A stretch of DNA of 64,000 nt from Urechis unicinctus (lineage: Eukaryota > Annelida > Polychaeta > Xenopneusta > Urechidae): the NCBI GenBank assembly GCA_034190875.2, contig CM067356.1:34669889-34733888 (forward strand), read 5' to 3'. The position numbers and the translations under genes were made by a program. The notes beneath the pieces are model-generated. The model worked only from the letters and a program-made list of their open reading frames with translations, ran no database searches and was not told the origin of the DNA. Shown here piece by piece: positions 1 to 14,154 of the stretch (position 1 is the first letter of the stretch; each line of letters starts with the position of its first letter).

Positions 1-3000
1 CACGGCAACTATTGTGCAATAAGTAGTAGGTTGGGAATGCAATGAATCAATACGGGCTTGATTAATGAATGATGTGCTGTGCGGGATTGGATAGTCGGCC
101 ATGACGGTTGGTGCTCTGAAAATACCGCTTTTGCCCATTTTGCATTCTTCTAAACGATACGAGGCAATTCATAAGATGTACGAGAATCAACAGGACCCGC
201 AGAGTTGTACTGGACCTATACTCAGGTCACTATGTGAATTTGAAAGCTTTTATCATTTAATGTCATTGATCAATCAGTCTTAATTTGGAATAAATATAGT
301 TGGGGCGAGTATTTCCATCGTAACCACTTGTCTTCTTGACATGTGTTACGCAATTTCGTCGTATGATTTACTGCCACTTTTAGAACTCCATTGTTCGTCT
401 TGCGATGTGTCTAAATTTGCATGTCGCCCTTTATAATATTAATGTTATTTCCTATGAACACAAATGGTGGCCTCGGCAGGATAACGCAAGCCCAATATGC
501 AGTGATGCAATTGTGTTGCGCTATAGCTCATCAAGGCAAAATATGACTATTTCGAATCATTGAAAGAAGGCCGTCAAACAAATACGATTCTAAACTAAGC
601 GATACAAAATCGTTCAGAAAACCGGAACAAAAACATTTACCAGGGATATCAACTTATTCATGTTATTATCAACATCACCACCAAAAGGTATTTAGGACCT
701 TTGTTACCATGTCTCACTCTTGTTCCGAAAACATCAGGTTACAATTACAATCGAAAATTACGAGCGAACGAGTTCTGATTAGCTTAAGCGCAAATAACGC
801 TGTCGTATATAATTATCGAAGGGCTTGATCATTTTCTCTTGTTAAGAACGGAAAAAGGAAGCAAGCTTGTTTGTCATTTACAGTTTTGTGAGGCCCTTTG
901 CTTAATCTGTAGATTTCTTAGTCCATCCTGTTAATAATGTATTATCGAATTCTACCTTTGGTCCGCAGACTAAAAATGGTTTTGTTTGTGTTGCAAATAG
1001 CAGTTCTCTTTGTGAACAATCACTTACTAACCTATTTTACGCGCCTAACCACAAATGCATCTGAAATTCGCTGACAAATATGCATTTCGTGTCTATGCAG
1101 AACACTGTATTGTTACGCACATATACTACCAAGAGTAATTAACCGTTGTCAACCCCCTGCCCCAACCAATCGCCGTCCTACTTATGCACATTTAGACTGA
1201 CTGCAAGCTGTTGTCTCTGCGCTAGTGTTTAAAACCACCTACTTTTACATATCTTTCAATGCTGTTGACCTCTGGGCCGTTTATCTTTGAACCAGAGATT
1301 AATAGGCGTTATATAAATTTACATACTTACCCTATTTGCTTGTAAGATGCTTCAAATCGATTTTCGAATAAAGCCGTTAAGAACAACTTGACAATGCACT
1401 ATGGCTGGCAATTTGATTATTATTACTCTTGGCTGCTACAAATATATGAGTAGGCTGCAAGCTTGTATGCCATGGATTTCCATGGGCAACGTAGTCTATT
1501 TTCACTGCTGCATAGAATTGCTGCATGGATCGGTGGCACACGAGAATAGTTGAGATCTACAAGGCCGGACCCAGTTCTAGCAGAGGAGCAATCCACATTA
1601 CCAACGAAACTACATATTCTCCATCAACTATAGCGATTGTAGTATAGCAACCGTGTATGCATTTGAAATATGAAATCTCTTCTATACAAACAAATGTTGA
1701 TACTTCCGTTTATGATCATTAGGTTATTTCTGAAAGCCTCATCGTTGTTGTTTGTGTGTGAATCTGACTCGTCAGATATATAAAGAGTCCTAAGAACGCA
1801 AAGCGAAACATTTAAGGCACGCGTTTTGCTATCAGTTTATCTATATTACGACCCACAACAATAGCCATGCTATGCTTCAAAAGGCAGGAAACATTTTATT
1901 AAATATCATCACTTAGGTTTTTAGGGTAATCTCTCGCTGTTCACTAAAGCAAAATTATCGGACAAACATTGAGCACATCAGAAAAATCTGCGTTTTTACC
2001 ATTCGAACGTCCTGCATACTGAGTTTATAATGGTAAGCAATGAATCAGGGATGCTTATGCACTTCACTAAGGCCACAACATAATATATATCAGCAGGGCT
2101 TGTTTTGCGTTCTTTTCGGTGCAATAGATTGACAACTAACACGTTGACAAATCACACTCAGTAACACCCTCTGCAACACACACGGTATTCTTTCAGTTTT
2201 AATTTATGAAATAATGCTCGTAGAAGGTACAATTAGCATTCTGTTTAAACAAGCTATTGATTTACCGTCAACTATAATTGCATTTAATGGACGCATTAGA
2301 GATCTAAGAGACAGGCACATACATGAGAAGAGCTTAATTTCCAGTGTAAACTTTACTTATGTAGAGAGCAAATAGATGCTCTCACTGTATATCAAAGGTA
2401 AATTGGGTCGTTTTGTCCAAATAAGACGTATTGCTCTATCGTGATTGAAACTCCCTTTCAGCATTATTTGAACACGACTCTGTCAGTCGTGAGAAAATAA
2501 GTCTTTTGATGTCAGTTATATGTCCAGGTAATGCCTATATGCATGGCACTTTGCAAGCAACCTTCTGCAGCTCATACGTCAGCGCCACAGATGCTTCGTG
2601 ATATGTTTTGGTGTGGCAGCAGCTTTTTTGAATCTGAATCATCATCATCATTGGCATTTTACCCATCCGGATTAAGCATCAATGCAATAATATACGACCA
2701 TCATTCTACATATACATTGCATTATGCTTGTCCCCTTGTAGTTCAAAACAGATCTTGGTAACATTTTGCACCTATTGCAATTACTTTACGGGTTCAGAGG
2801 AGAAGGATTTAATTTTTCAATTTACCAATATTTTGGAGGTTAATAAAGTATCGATGCAAAATGTCGTCTTCGTTGCAAGGCTTTAACGACGGAATAGCTC
2901 ATTTTCTAGCAACTTTTAGCTAAGGGCACAATACAAAATTTGCGATGAAACTACTATGAATCATATAATATCTACTACGCTATTGCAACTGCCTCCATCG

Positions 3001-5739
3001 CGTACATTTACTCACACTGAATTTTGATTCTATATGGGTTCGGGTGTCTTAGATCACACACATTTTGTTGTAGGAAAAGCATTTGAATCAGAAGAGATAT
3101 CCAGGATCACAGCAATAGCTTTAATTGCGACCGCAACTAATACAAAAAGCGTTGTTGCAATCGTCTCTCCAGCCTCGGCAGTACAAGGAGCGATTCACTA
3201 GCATAAGTTAAATTGACAATCCGACACCTATTTTAGCAAGATAAAACTTTGACCGTTAATTAACGTTGTAGTTTGGCTTTGCCTCACGTTCATATCAAAG
3301 AACCCAGGAAAACAATATTTCCAACGGAATGGAGATTCTACAATATTTGATCCTTACAACACTTAGATACTACAGGACGGGGTTCACAAAATGACTTTAG
3401 TGGGCGTGGGACGTAAATGCATGGTGCTTACATTGGCGCCCACTGTCTCGTTCTAAAATGACTATTAAGCAGGAAGTTTTAAAATTCATGGATGTATCTT
3501 TGCTAGGCCGGTATATGTTGATACCCAACAGTGAATTGGCGTTGCCTAGGCTGGTATTAATGATCGTCACATTGTCGCGAGAGCAAACTTATTGCTCACA
3601 GAATTCGCGATTCGCGATCTTTGGGTTGACTGTGCTGTACCACAGGAGGCCATGCCTTTACAGGTAGAAATCGCTCTAGGTTAGGCATTTGTCAAATCCA
3701 GCAGAAACATTTTCTTGTAAATAGTGCAACCTTATATGGGCGCATGGCTTTAAGGAAATGTGGCAATGGCTACCATACTAACCATGGTGTTGCACATCTA
3801 TACAGCTACTTGGCCATGCAGTCCGTATAAGTCTGTCCATACCTAGTGCACAAAATATTACTCGCGAAGTTTCTTTGCCGATGAATATATTCTTTGTAAT
3901 TCTCAGTCAATTTGTGATCTGTAATTGATGGTAGCCATCATAATGGTTATTTAATGAAAAGCATGGCAAATTAGTACGGGTCTTTTAAAACACATGGCTG
4001 TTTTCCGAGGGAATAGTGCCGATATCTATGATATAATTACATTAAAAGAGACGACCAGTCACCCGCGTGCGTTTGCTAAACTTGAAATACGTTATCGGTT
4101 AATAGTGCATGTTGCATACTCTAGGCAAATTAGTGATGCATTACTTTGTAATTACTGAGCAAGTGATTCCGATTTCACCGATGCCGTAAGCGAATCATGT
4201 GATATTCATATGAATACTGTGTATGCATCGCACAAAGTAACAATGTACATCATTGTCGTTGATTAGCTACTTAGCTGTCAGGCCTTAGCTTTTAACAGTA
4301 ACCTGACTTCATTTGATGTTTGTCATGGCAAGACCGTCGGTTGCTAAATGCACACAAATGATCCAATTGGATAATTTGTCGGACGATATAAAATTGGCAA
4401 TGTAATTTGTTCATGCATGCATACAATCGAAGATCAAAAGAAATATGAGATAAAACATCGCAAACAAGCGACGCCATTACCTTATCACGCTACGGTTTTA
4501 CCATTCTTTGATTAACGTTGACTAATTAAATCAGGACCTGCTCAACTGGACGAAATTGCTTACTTTCCCTACACTATGAGTTAAGGACACAATAAGGACC
4601 ATGCGCTGTCGACTACTAAATGGTTAATTGGGTTTGGGCCGCTCTGCAATGAATATCTACTAACTGAACTATTAAGCAATGATGTCCCGGTTTGAAAACA
4701 AGATAGCTTTGTCAAAACACAATTCGGCTGTTCCTGTCTTTGTCGGGCAATATTCTACGCTATAGCGTAGCGGCCTCTCTCATGCCTACGATCATGAGAA
4801 AAAGTTCGTCATGAAAAACCTTTGAAAATCTCGTCTTGTTGTTTTTACAGACCGTATGTAGCATATAGCGATGGGGGATGATGGAGGCGATTTGTGCCAT
4901 TTTTGATCTGTTCCGAATACATAGGACAAGGATTTACCACATTATTCGCACAACATTAGTCACTTGCTTTGAATCACTAGTACTGTAACAATGAACTTCG
5001 AAAAAGTTACTCCCGGCATTTGCATATAATATGCTCCATTAACGTGCATTAACACCAAAACAGGTTCCTTAGTGGCAATATATGGCACATTCGACGGCTC
5101 GGTGCGCGGAAGCGGAAGGTAGACGATCATAATGTGGGGGATTTGTAGTAGAAGACAAATATGTTGAAAGTAAAAGCTTGCAGAGTAGTGACTAATGTTG
5201 TATTTGAAAAAGAAAGTCGCAGCTAAGAAATACCAAATAGGGAAAGTTGGACTACTATTATGGCATATTTATCTTAGTTCTATGACACTTTTTATTTGCA
5301 ATGCAAACCCGGTGAGGTGCGGGCTAATTAAAATGGATACCAATGTCCGATTCATTGCACATATTTGCATTTTCCACGCACAATTTGGTGTGTTACCGCC
5401 TGATGAAAGATATGAAATTGGTCACTAGCTATTAAGTGCGCTTATATATTCGGTACACGTTACTCCATTCACCGACCTCTATTGAATTTTTTCTGCCAAT
5501 TGCTTCGAATGAATATTCACAATGTGTAAGCGAAACGGTAATGCGATGATATAACGAGGTTATGTTTTAATGGTCGATAAAGGTTTCCGCTGATCCACAA
5601 AAATATAATTTTAAGCTAAGCGACATTATATTGCATACCATGAAGACCTCGCAAAGGTAATTTGAAAACACAATAGCCATATTGTGCTATGTGCATCATA
5701 CACACACTTACACACATGAAAACACGCACACACACGTAT

Positions 5740-5740
<1 letters not shown>

Positions 5741-5811
<71 letters not shown>

Positions 5812-5832
5812 CACACAAACAAACACACAGAC
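5741..5832. repeat. (CA)n microsatellite in copy A
   Basis: Thirty-five uninterrupted CA units at 5741-5810, with degenerate CA/CAAA units on both sides (from about 5699 and up to 5832). The same locus in copy B is longer, near 41 units, as expected for a length-variable microsatellite. Valine/cysteine-rich reading frames across it are artefacts. Confidence 0.97.
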
Positions 5833-6194
5833 CAAGTGTAATGAGAGCCATGTAGGGAAATAATGATGATGGACTTCCTGTTATACGGTGAGGGCTCTCA
5901 CTAGTAACAATTTCGCAAGGGTTTGGAGACCTGAGGGTCAAACTTCTAAGGGTGCCGGGCCAATGCTAGTGGTCCCAACGGATAAACGGCAAAATTTAAA
6001 CAAGTTTGTTATCACTCGTTTTGAGTATGTAACACCATCATTGAAACAGTTAACTTGATATTATACACTATATATATTATACCAAGTGTTTGGCGCGCAT
6101 AAAACTAGATTTGTTCGATACTCTAGATCATAATAGATCAAGTGACTATGCGCTGGGATACATGGCGCCTTGAACTCAGCATGCGTGGTCACTA

Positions 6195-6550
6195 CCGCAT
6201 ACAATACCTGCCCGTTCCCTCTCCCAACCAATAACTAACCTCATTCCTCTTCCTCGCAATCTTCCCTCCATCCCCCACCCCAAACTCTTATTGTAGTAAG
6301 TGTCAGCAGTTGACCAGCACGATGCCGTTTCGTATTAGCTGTCCTGAGATCGAAGGACCCAGTGCACTACTTGAACAACCAATCGCGCGTTAGATGCCGG
6401 GGGCGACATCAGCGGGGAGTTCTTTCTGCTCACATTATTACTCCATCGCCCGACGCACTTAACCCACCGCCCCGCAGAACCCGTAGGCTATTTGTCTGAC
6501 AAAACTCTCACAGGTCCCTGAACCGGGACTACGGGTTTCCGCGAGCCCTC
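6195..6550. other. GC-rich, pyrimidine-rich block with nested hairpins
   Basis: This block stands out from its AT-rich surroundings: a C/T-rich run (about 6205-6295) is followed by a GC-rich part that ends in strong inverted repeats. Outer arms AACCCGTAG (6478-6486) and CTACGGGTT (6529-6537) are perfect complements, and inside lies GTCCC-TGAACC-GGGAC (6514-6529). The block is kept in copy B (about 61349-61685). It could be a piece of an old transposable element; no family is recognised and no reading frame is convincing. Confidence 0.45.
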
Positions 6551-6869
6551 TGACGCCAGCTTGATACTAGCCACAACTGGTAAGAAGCTTGTGACATTGA
6601 TGAACGGGCACCATATAAGCATTATGTGGCTTTTCATTTATTTGCGGGAAGTAGTGCTTAAACCTCAACGTTATAATCTGAAACAACCTGACATAGTGTA
6701 TATATTGCTGCCTGTCGAATTATTTCGCGCTGATTACATGTTCTTTCTCCCACAATACAGTCTCGTCACGGTGATTAAGCCATAACATTACTATGTATTA
6801 CATCCAGAGTAAGCAAGATAACCTCGGGTTGCACTTTTAACAGCAGAAGCGGATTCAAAAGTAAGCAAA

Positions 6870-7136
6870 CAGTAAAGCACCTATTTGCACGTGGAAAGCT
6901 GAGGTAAAAACTAATCAACCCGCTGCTGCATCCTTCCGTAAGGGGATGGTCTAAGCAAAATATTGTATTTGTTGAATATATGATTGACAGCTATAATGAG
7001 CAGTGAGGTGCGTTACTTAGAACACTTACGGCTTTCAATTGAGAGTTAAGTTGCTTATATTGTCATCAATGAAATTCAATTGTTATGATTACTGAATTTT
7101 CTGGAAGTGTTCTGTTAATAAGATGGCACATGCCAT
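6870..7136. other. 267-bp segment present only in copy A
   Basis: Between the shared flanks GTAAGCAAA and TTAATTTGCC, copy A has about 267 bp that copy B lacks (junction in B near 62296). No terminal inverted repeats or target-site duplication are seen, so a deletion from B is at least as likely as an insertion into A. The content is AT-rich and non-coding. Confidence 0.8.
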
Positions 7137-8600
7137 TTAATTTGCCTACAGAAGTCTGAGTGTCAACTATCACCCCGATATTCTTCCTATGAAACTGAGC
7201 GTTCGTGGTACAGGTTCTTTGCAACACCGAGAGTGTACCAGGACGGAGTTAACACCATGATTTGAGGGGGCTTCTTTAGTGGCGGTAGGACTGGCATCAG
7301 ATTGCAAAACGATTGCAAGACGTAGCTGCAAGTGTTATGCTACGAGTGCCACATGTCAAAGGCTAACGGTGCAGCTACTTCCCTGGCGCTATATGTCTAG
7401 CCATATTTCCCGCTTCCATTTCCGTACATTTGCTATAGCATACCAACTATAAGTGCAATCACGTCGTAACGAGAGCAGTTATCGCTCCGGATGAAGATGA
7501 ATAATTGTACGATGACGCATAAAACATTGTGGATTAGACGAATAAGCAACTGACTTGCACACAAGATATACACTCTACTCAATATAAATAGATAAATATC
7601 TAACGAGCAAGCATCTGTTGGTGCTAATCAATATTATTGGCTTTCGACGTCGCAATGAACGGTGGTCAATATGCAAGTGTTTAATGCGCAATATTTACTA
7701 TGAAAGTTGGTAAAATGTTCAATGCACTTTCTTCAGCATATTATGCGCCACAATTGCACAGTTATTGATATTTTGGGATTGCACCAAAGGAGGCACACAA
7801 ACTACAGTAAAAATTCAAGGTTAGCCATGCTAATCAGACAAATGGTCGAATGATTGATAATCATTGATCATTTGAGACTTTAAGTTGAAACGTGGCAATG
7901 CTATAGCTTTAAAACTGCTGCTTATTAACCTGATCGAATAATCAGAAATAACAATTTTCTATTCTGCGATATATTAATGACTTCAATGCATCCAATAAAG
8001 CACTTTATGTGCTTGTTTGCCACCGGTTTGGCATCCTTGTAAGGATTAGGAAGACTTAAAGACAAATACAAATGATCAGCTGCAGCGACGAAAAATGAGG
8101 CTCGTTGCAAAATTCAACCTGGCATTTCAAATCAGTGCTATTCACATTTGAGCAGTTATAATTGCAATGATTGGCCAGCTGTATTATGCTGCATACTCAC
8201 GATCATCGGAAATCGCAATTTGTATATGACGAATATTTAAGTGACTCCTTAGAAATATGCCATCTGACAACATCTGAAACATTCTCGCATTATACAACAA
8301 CAACAACAAATGGCCAAAAGTGCAAGTCATAACCTTAACCAAAGTTGCATATTCTCATTAAATAATTCACAAGCATTCCATGAATTTCTACAAGTGCCTT
8401 GGTAACTATGCACGAAATGTTAGCTGCCTGAAACTATTGAGCCACTCACATTCCAGCGAGTGTAAAGCCGTTTTGTAGATACCACCACGAGAGTTTGTCC
8501 CAAATTTAATCATGAACCAAGAAAAGTTACAAAGAGCTAAGTTGAAATTAAGATGGTCGTATGATGACATTCAGCACAACCAAGTGAGAAGATTGATCTC

Positions 8601-10102
<1,502 letters not shown>

Positions 10103-10135
10103 CTATTAATAATAATAATAATATAATATAATATT

Positions 10136-11190
<1,055 letters not shown>

Positions 11191-13089
11191 CTGACACTTA
11201 AATGTTTGAGATTTTGGCTGAAACCAAGAGTTTAAGGCAGTGCTATACTATGCGGTAGGCATTTCCAGCACGCTCGTCTTCATGTGGCACAATCATCGGT
11301 CACAACATAGACCCGACATTTACAAAATAGACGGAATGACAAGCAGCGTACTGCACCCAGGTGGCGTATTTGCTTATTGTGCCGGAGATTAGCCCTTTCG
11401 GTGCAGCTACGAGTTCTATACATAAAGGCTATATTTATTATGCACAATATGAATCTGAGCGGGAAGCAGCTGCTACTATATAAATCAAGCCTATGATCAC
11501 AATACCTACGGGGGTCAGGTGGACGTTACTTCGCTACAAAAGTATACAGAATCATTGAAGTAGCATTTGGAAAATCCTCTTATATGACATCCTTTAATGT
11601 ATATACCTGGACAACTCAAGTCAAATCAAAGTGTGCATGCGCGCTCAGTGTGGTTCATGACTGTACATATATTCGGACCAGAAACATAATGGCTTCCGAG
11701 ACGAAACCGAAAATATTCTATTCCACCGACAGAGGCTGCAGCTGACCGCTGCATAGCAGCCTCATTTCGATTTCGGTGAGACGTGTATTAGTGTCCCCTT
11801 TATTATAGATGTGTCATTGTAAGATGAGGCTTGGGTCAATAAATCATTCACATTTACACCCAATGATTGTCGATGTGCTATTTGCTCGAGCAGACTACAT
11901 GGATCCTTATAACATATTTCGCAAAGCTATCCCGCCCAACGACAACAAATATACGGCTGTTACTCAGAGTAAATTTATTACATATGGATAGCATATAATG
12001 AGAGAGAGTCTGTTAATTGTGACTATAAATAATTTCCCGTCGAAAGAATCACTCAAAACATTTCCTCTGCTGATTGGTTCGGCCTTTATGTAAATTCATG
12101 TTTTAAAAATATTTCGTGTTACACTAAGCAATTACTGCATGTTTATTATTAATAGTGTATGTATAAGATATCACTGGGAGTAGCAGATTTGTATTAGATG
12201 AGGACAATCAATGCTATCGAGGACAATGTCAGGGCGGCCAGTGATTGACTCCAGTCAGACGGGCAGTATCTGCATTGTTGATCTATTAATCACATGGTGA
12301 CACAGCTGATTAAATACAAATAGGTATTGCACCTAGTGAAATGTAGCGTTAGCGTTTCTAGTCTAAGCTGCTTGGACTGCCTGATGAGGTAGCCACTATA
12401 TATTGAGGTTAATAAGTATCTTTGTATTGAACAAATAGCTTACAACAGAGCAAACACTTGTAAATTGTGTAACATATTCAATAAATCCGAATGGACTGTT
12501 GAAAAGAGATGACTCTCGTCCTCTACCAACTCCAGTGCACATTTATAATCCAACGAGTCTATATTGTGATATACATCTTGCCTGTAATTATTCAGGGTCG
12601 AGAGCCTGTCACCTAATATTCATTATTAAGTGTCGTTTATGCAATATAAAGTAGAGTAAATGACACTAATATAGATAATAGGGTCGTGCACTTATGCAGT
12701 ATTTATGCAGCGCCAATGCTTCATTTCAGAAGAGGTAATTTTCCCCCGAGATGAGTATAACCTCTCAAATTGCTGTTATAACAGCGCCTGTGTTACGCAT
12801 GACATACCCTACTAAATGTGGAGTTTATATGCCATTACCAGTCGTTTTCTATACTGTATTAGTTTTATTTTACATGGGTATAACCAAAGTTTATTCCAGA
12901 TTTTACCGGTTCCCTTGACACTTTTCGTAGTTCTGATATTCTTGGACATGGCAATATATGTTTTTGAGTACTACTATGCTCTTGTCGAGCACCACAGTTT
13001 GCACTTTATTGTTTGCGCCGTAACAGTGGAACACCTCGCTGTCAGAAATCTCGATTGTCATTATCTTAACCACGGCATACCCAAGTAGA
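11191..13089. other. No gene recognised
   Basis: AT-rich sequence without a supported coding region. One inverted repeat is notable: GAGGCTGC (11732-11739) and GCAGCCTC (11756-11763), perfect 8-bp arms around a 16-base loop, with an overlapping alternative pairing GCAGC/GCTGC (11738-11752). The 90-codon frame at 12816-13088 is rich in aromatic and hydrophobic residues and looks like chance. Confidence 0.5.
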
Positions 13090-13100
13090 GGCTAGCGTGT

Positions 13101-13277
13101 TTGCAAAGGCCTGCCAGGCTGTCCTATGAAAATGACGTCTACTACACCAAGATTGGGGGAGCAGACCAACAAGTGTTGGTTGTGGGCAAGGGTGCTTGTG
13201 TTGTTTGTTATAACCTCATACCGCTGCACGCCTTTTACCCCGAGGGGTCGTGTATCTGGGGATATGTTTTCCTTCAG
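13101..13277 (+). other. GC-richer lead-in to the GCN1-like exon
   Basis: This stretch shares the raised GC of the exon after it and is open in two frames (13101-13328 and 13126-13458). One reads RLSYENDVYYTKIGGADQQ, which looks protein-like but is not recognised. The GCN1-like frame stays open through it, yet the residues before FRDTTLQALR do not resemble GCN1, which fits an intron with an acceptor at 13277. It may hold part of an upstream exon. Confidence 0.25.
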
Positions 13278-13467
13278 AGATACAACACTTCAGGCACTGC
13301 GGGGTTGTGTAACAAGTGCCGGGTCTGAGCAGAGAGAGAAACTCCGTCTTGACATCGCGCAGACCCTGGAGGGGTTACAGGGGTGTAGCGAGGACACCAG
13401 CAGAATGACAGCCTCGACTTGTCTGGGGGCACTTTGTCAACTCATGTCACCTGATTAGCTTGCGTCC
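13278..13467 (+). pseudogene. GCN1-like HEAT-repeat exon with an in-frame stop
   Basis: GCN1 binds translating ribosomes and activates the eIF2-alpha kinase GCN2 in amino-acid starvation. The plus frame here reads RDTTLQALRGCVTSAG, a charged helix, then EDTSRMTASTCLGALCQLM and SPD, stop, LAS. This lines up from memory with C-terminal HEAT repeats of animal GCN1 (TMLQALRFVI...EDNTRISSAGCLGELCAFL.EEEL). The block is bounded by an acceptor (pyrimidine-rich stretch then CAG, 13271-13277) and a donor (GTAAGC from 13468), giving 190 bp. TAG at 13456-13458 stands where family members have a glutamate codon, one base from GAG. No neighbouring GCN1 exon was found, for example the one with a DWMVRHGRS-like block. 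It is probably a relic or part of a broken copy; a sequencing error or a polymorphic null is possible. The identification is by recall, without a database search. Confidence 0.65.
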
Positions 13468-13565
13468 GTAAGCTCTAGTCATGTTTACGGTTAAACTATT
13501 ACAAGTATATCTTTAATACAGTCACATGGATTTTGAGAACCCAACATCTAACAATAACGTCACAG

Positions 13566-13687
13566 AGGAGATGGCAATGGGAGGGGAGAGAATTACGGTG
13601 CCCAGCTTGCACGGACTCTGAAAATCCAAAAAAGGCAGCAGCAGACCTCCAAGGCCTTGACCAAGCAGCAGCTGAAGCCATTCAGAA
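13566..13687 (+). CDS. Possible short exon, unknown protein
   Basis: After an acceptor-like CACAG (13561-13565) a frame reads RRWQWEGRELRCPACTDSEN, then an alanine-rich helix with DLQGLDQAAAEAIQ, and meets a donor-like GTATGA at 13688. It contains a CxxC pair. The last 18 bases (13670-13687) are repeated at 13698-13715 with a 28-bp period, a small tandem duplication across the putative donor. No family is recognised. The neighbouring frames are also open for short stretches, so this is a weak call based on composition and splice-like edges. Confidence 0.25.
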
Positions 13688-13752
13688 GTATGAAATAAGC
13701 TGAAGCCATTCAGAAAGCAGCCCCGAAGCCGTGACAGTGCAAGGTGGTGTAG

Positions 13753-14049
13753 ATGAAACAAGCTTTACAGAGTGCGTTCATAATGCCATATGACATGGGT
13801 ACGCAGCCAAATGGTCTGCCACTCCAAGAGCTCTTAAGGCTTTACAAGGCTATGAAGACCCAGAGGGGTGAGTTGGTCAACAACCTGGCGCAGCTTAACG
13901 AAATAGATAAGCATATAGACAGTAAGGAGAGTAAGCTGGAAGAGGTACCAGACGAGGCTGAAGACGAGAAGAAACTCAAAGAGCGTGAGCTTGCAGAGCT
14001 GCGAAACGAAAGACAAGTAAGACAAGAATTTGCCTCTACAAACGGTTAA
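13753..14049 (+). CDS. Coiled-coil coding segment, unknown protein
   Basis: A 98-codon plus-strand frame. From about residue 19 it reads PNGLPLQELLRLYKAMKTQR and continues as a charged helix with LAQLNEIDKHIDSKE, EAEDEKKLKERELAELRNER and so on, a clear heptad-like, Glu/Lys-rich coiled coil of about 70 residues. The likely true exon is narrower: acceptor ACGCAG to 13806 and donor GTAAGA from 14017 enclose 13807-14016, exactly 70 codons in phase 0. A second, stronger-looking donor (GTGAGT near 13865) lies inside. The GC content is well above the surroundings. The family is not recognised. It follows the GCN1-like exon on the same strand by 340 bp, but GCN1 has no coiled coil expected at this point, so the two may belong to different genes or to a shuffled relic. 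Confidence 0.4.
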   Translation: MKQALQSAFIMPYDMGTQPNGLPLQELLRLYKAMKTQRGELVNNLAQLNEIDKHIDSKESKLEEVPDEAEDEKKLKERELAELRNERQVRQEFASTNG

Positions 14050-14100
14050 CAGCTGCATCAACCGCATCAGGTAGTCAATTAGCAGGCCATCGTGATTCCA

Positions 14101-14122
14101 CCCGCAATAACAGCGGGTTTTT
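14101..14122 (+). other. Hairpin followed by T-run
   Basis: CCCGC (14101-14105), a 7-base loop and GCGGG (14113-14117) are followed directly by TTTTT. In a bacterium this would be read as an intrinsic terminator placed just after the 13753-14049 frame. In this eukaryotic setting it is more likely chance. Confidence 0.3.
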
Positions 14123-14154
14123 CATCCAGGGTTCATTCGGAATACCATTGTTAC

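Larger units (their letters stand above)
1..8600 (+). repeat. Long direct duplication, copy A
   Basis: Almost every line from base 1 to 8600 is found again, same orientation and order, at 54143-64000. Sampled blocks differ at about 0.5-2.5% of positions. Compared with copy B this copy lacks segments of about 18, 56, 10, 852, 49, 185, 103 and 239 bp and carries extra segments of about 12 and 267 bp. Both ends of the match are cut by the window, so the real repeat edges are not visible. No gene is recognised inside: the ORFs at 101-283, 2531-2761, 3458-3667 and 5195-5428 are short and evolve between the copies like non-coding DNA. What it is (tandem unit, segmental duplicate or second haplotype) is open. 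Confidence 0.97.

Noticed and set aside
5616-5941. Cys/Val-rich ORFs over the CA tract (also 60752-61090)
   Set aside because: Direct translations of the microsatellite.
13499-13761. Minus-strand Leu-rich ORFs opposite 13566-13750
   Set aside because: They are antisense to the Ala/Gln-rich plus-strand stretch, which explains the Leu richness; no signal peptide or domain.
13834-14067. Minus-strand Leu-rich ORF opposite the coiled-coil frame
   Set aside because: A Glu/Lys-rich coiled coil read backwards gives Leu/Phe-rich peptide; a shadow.
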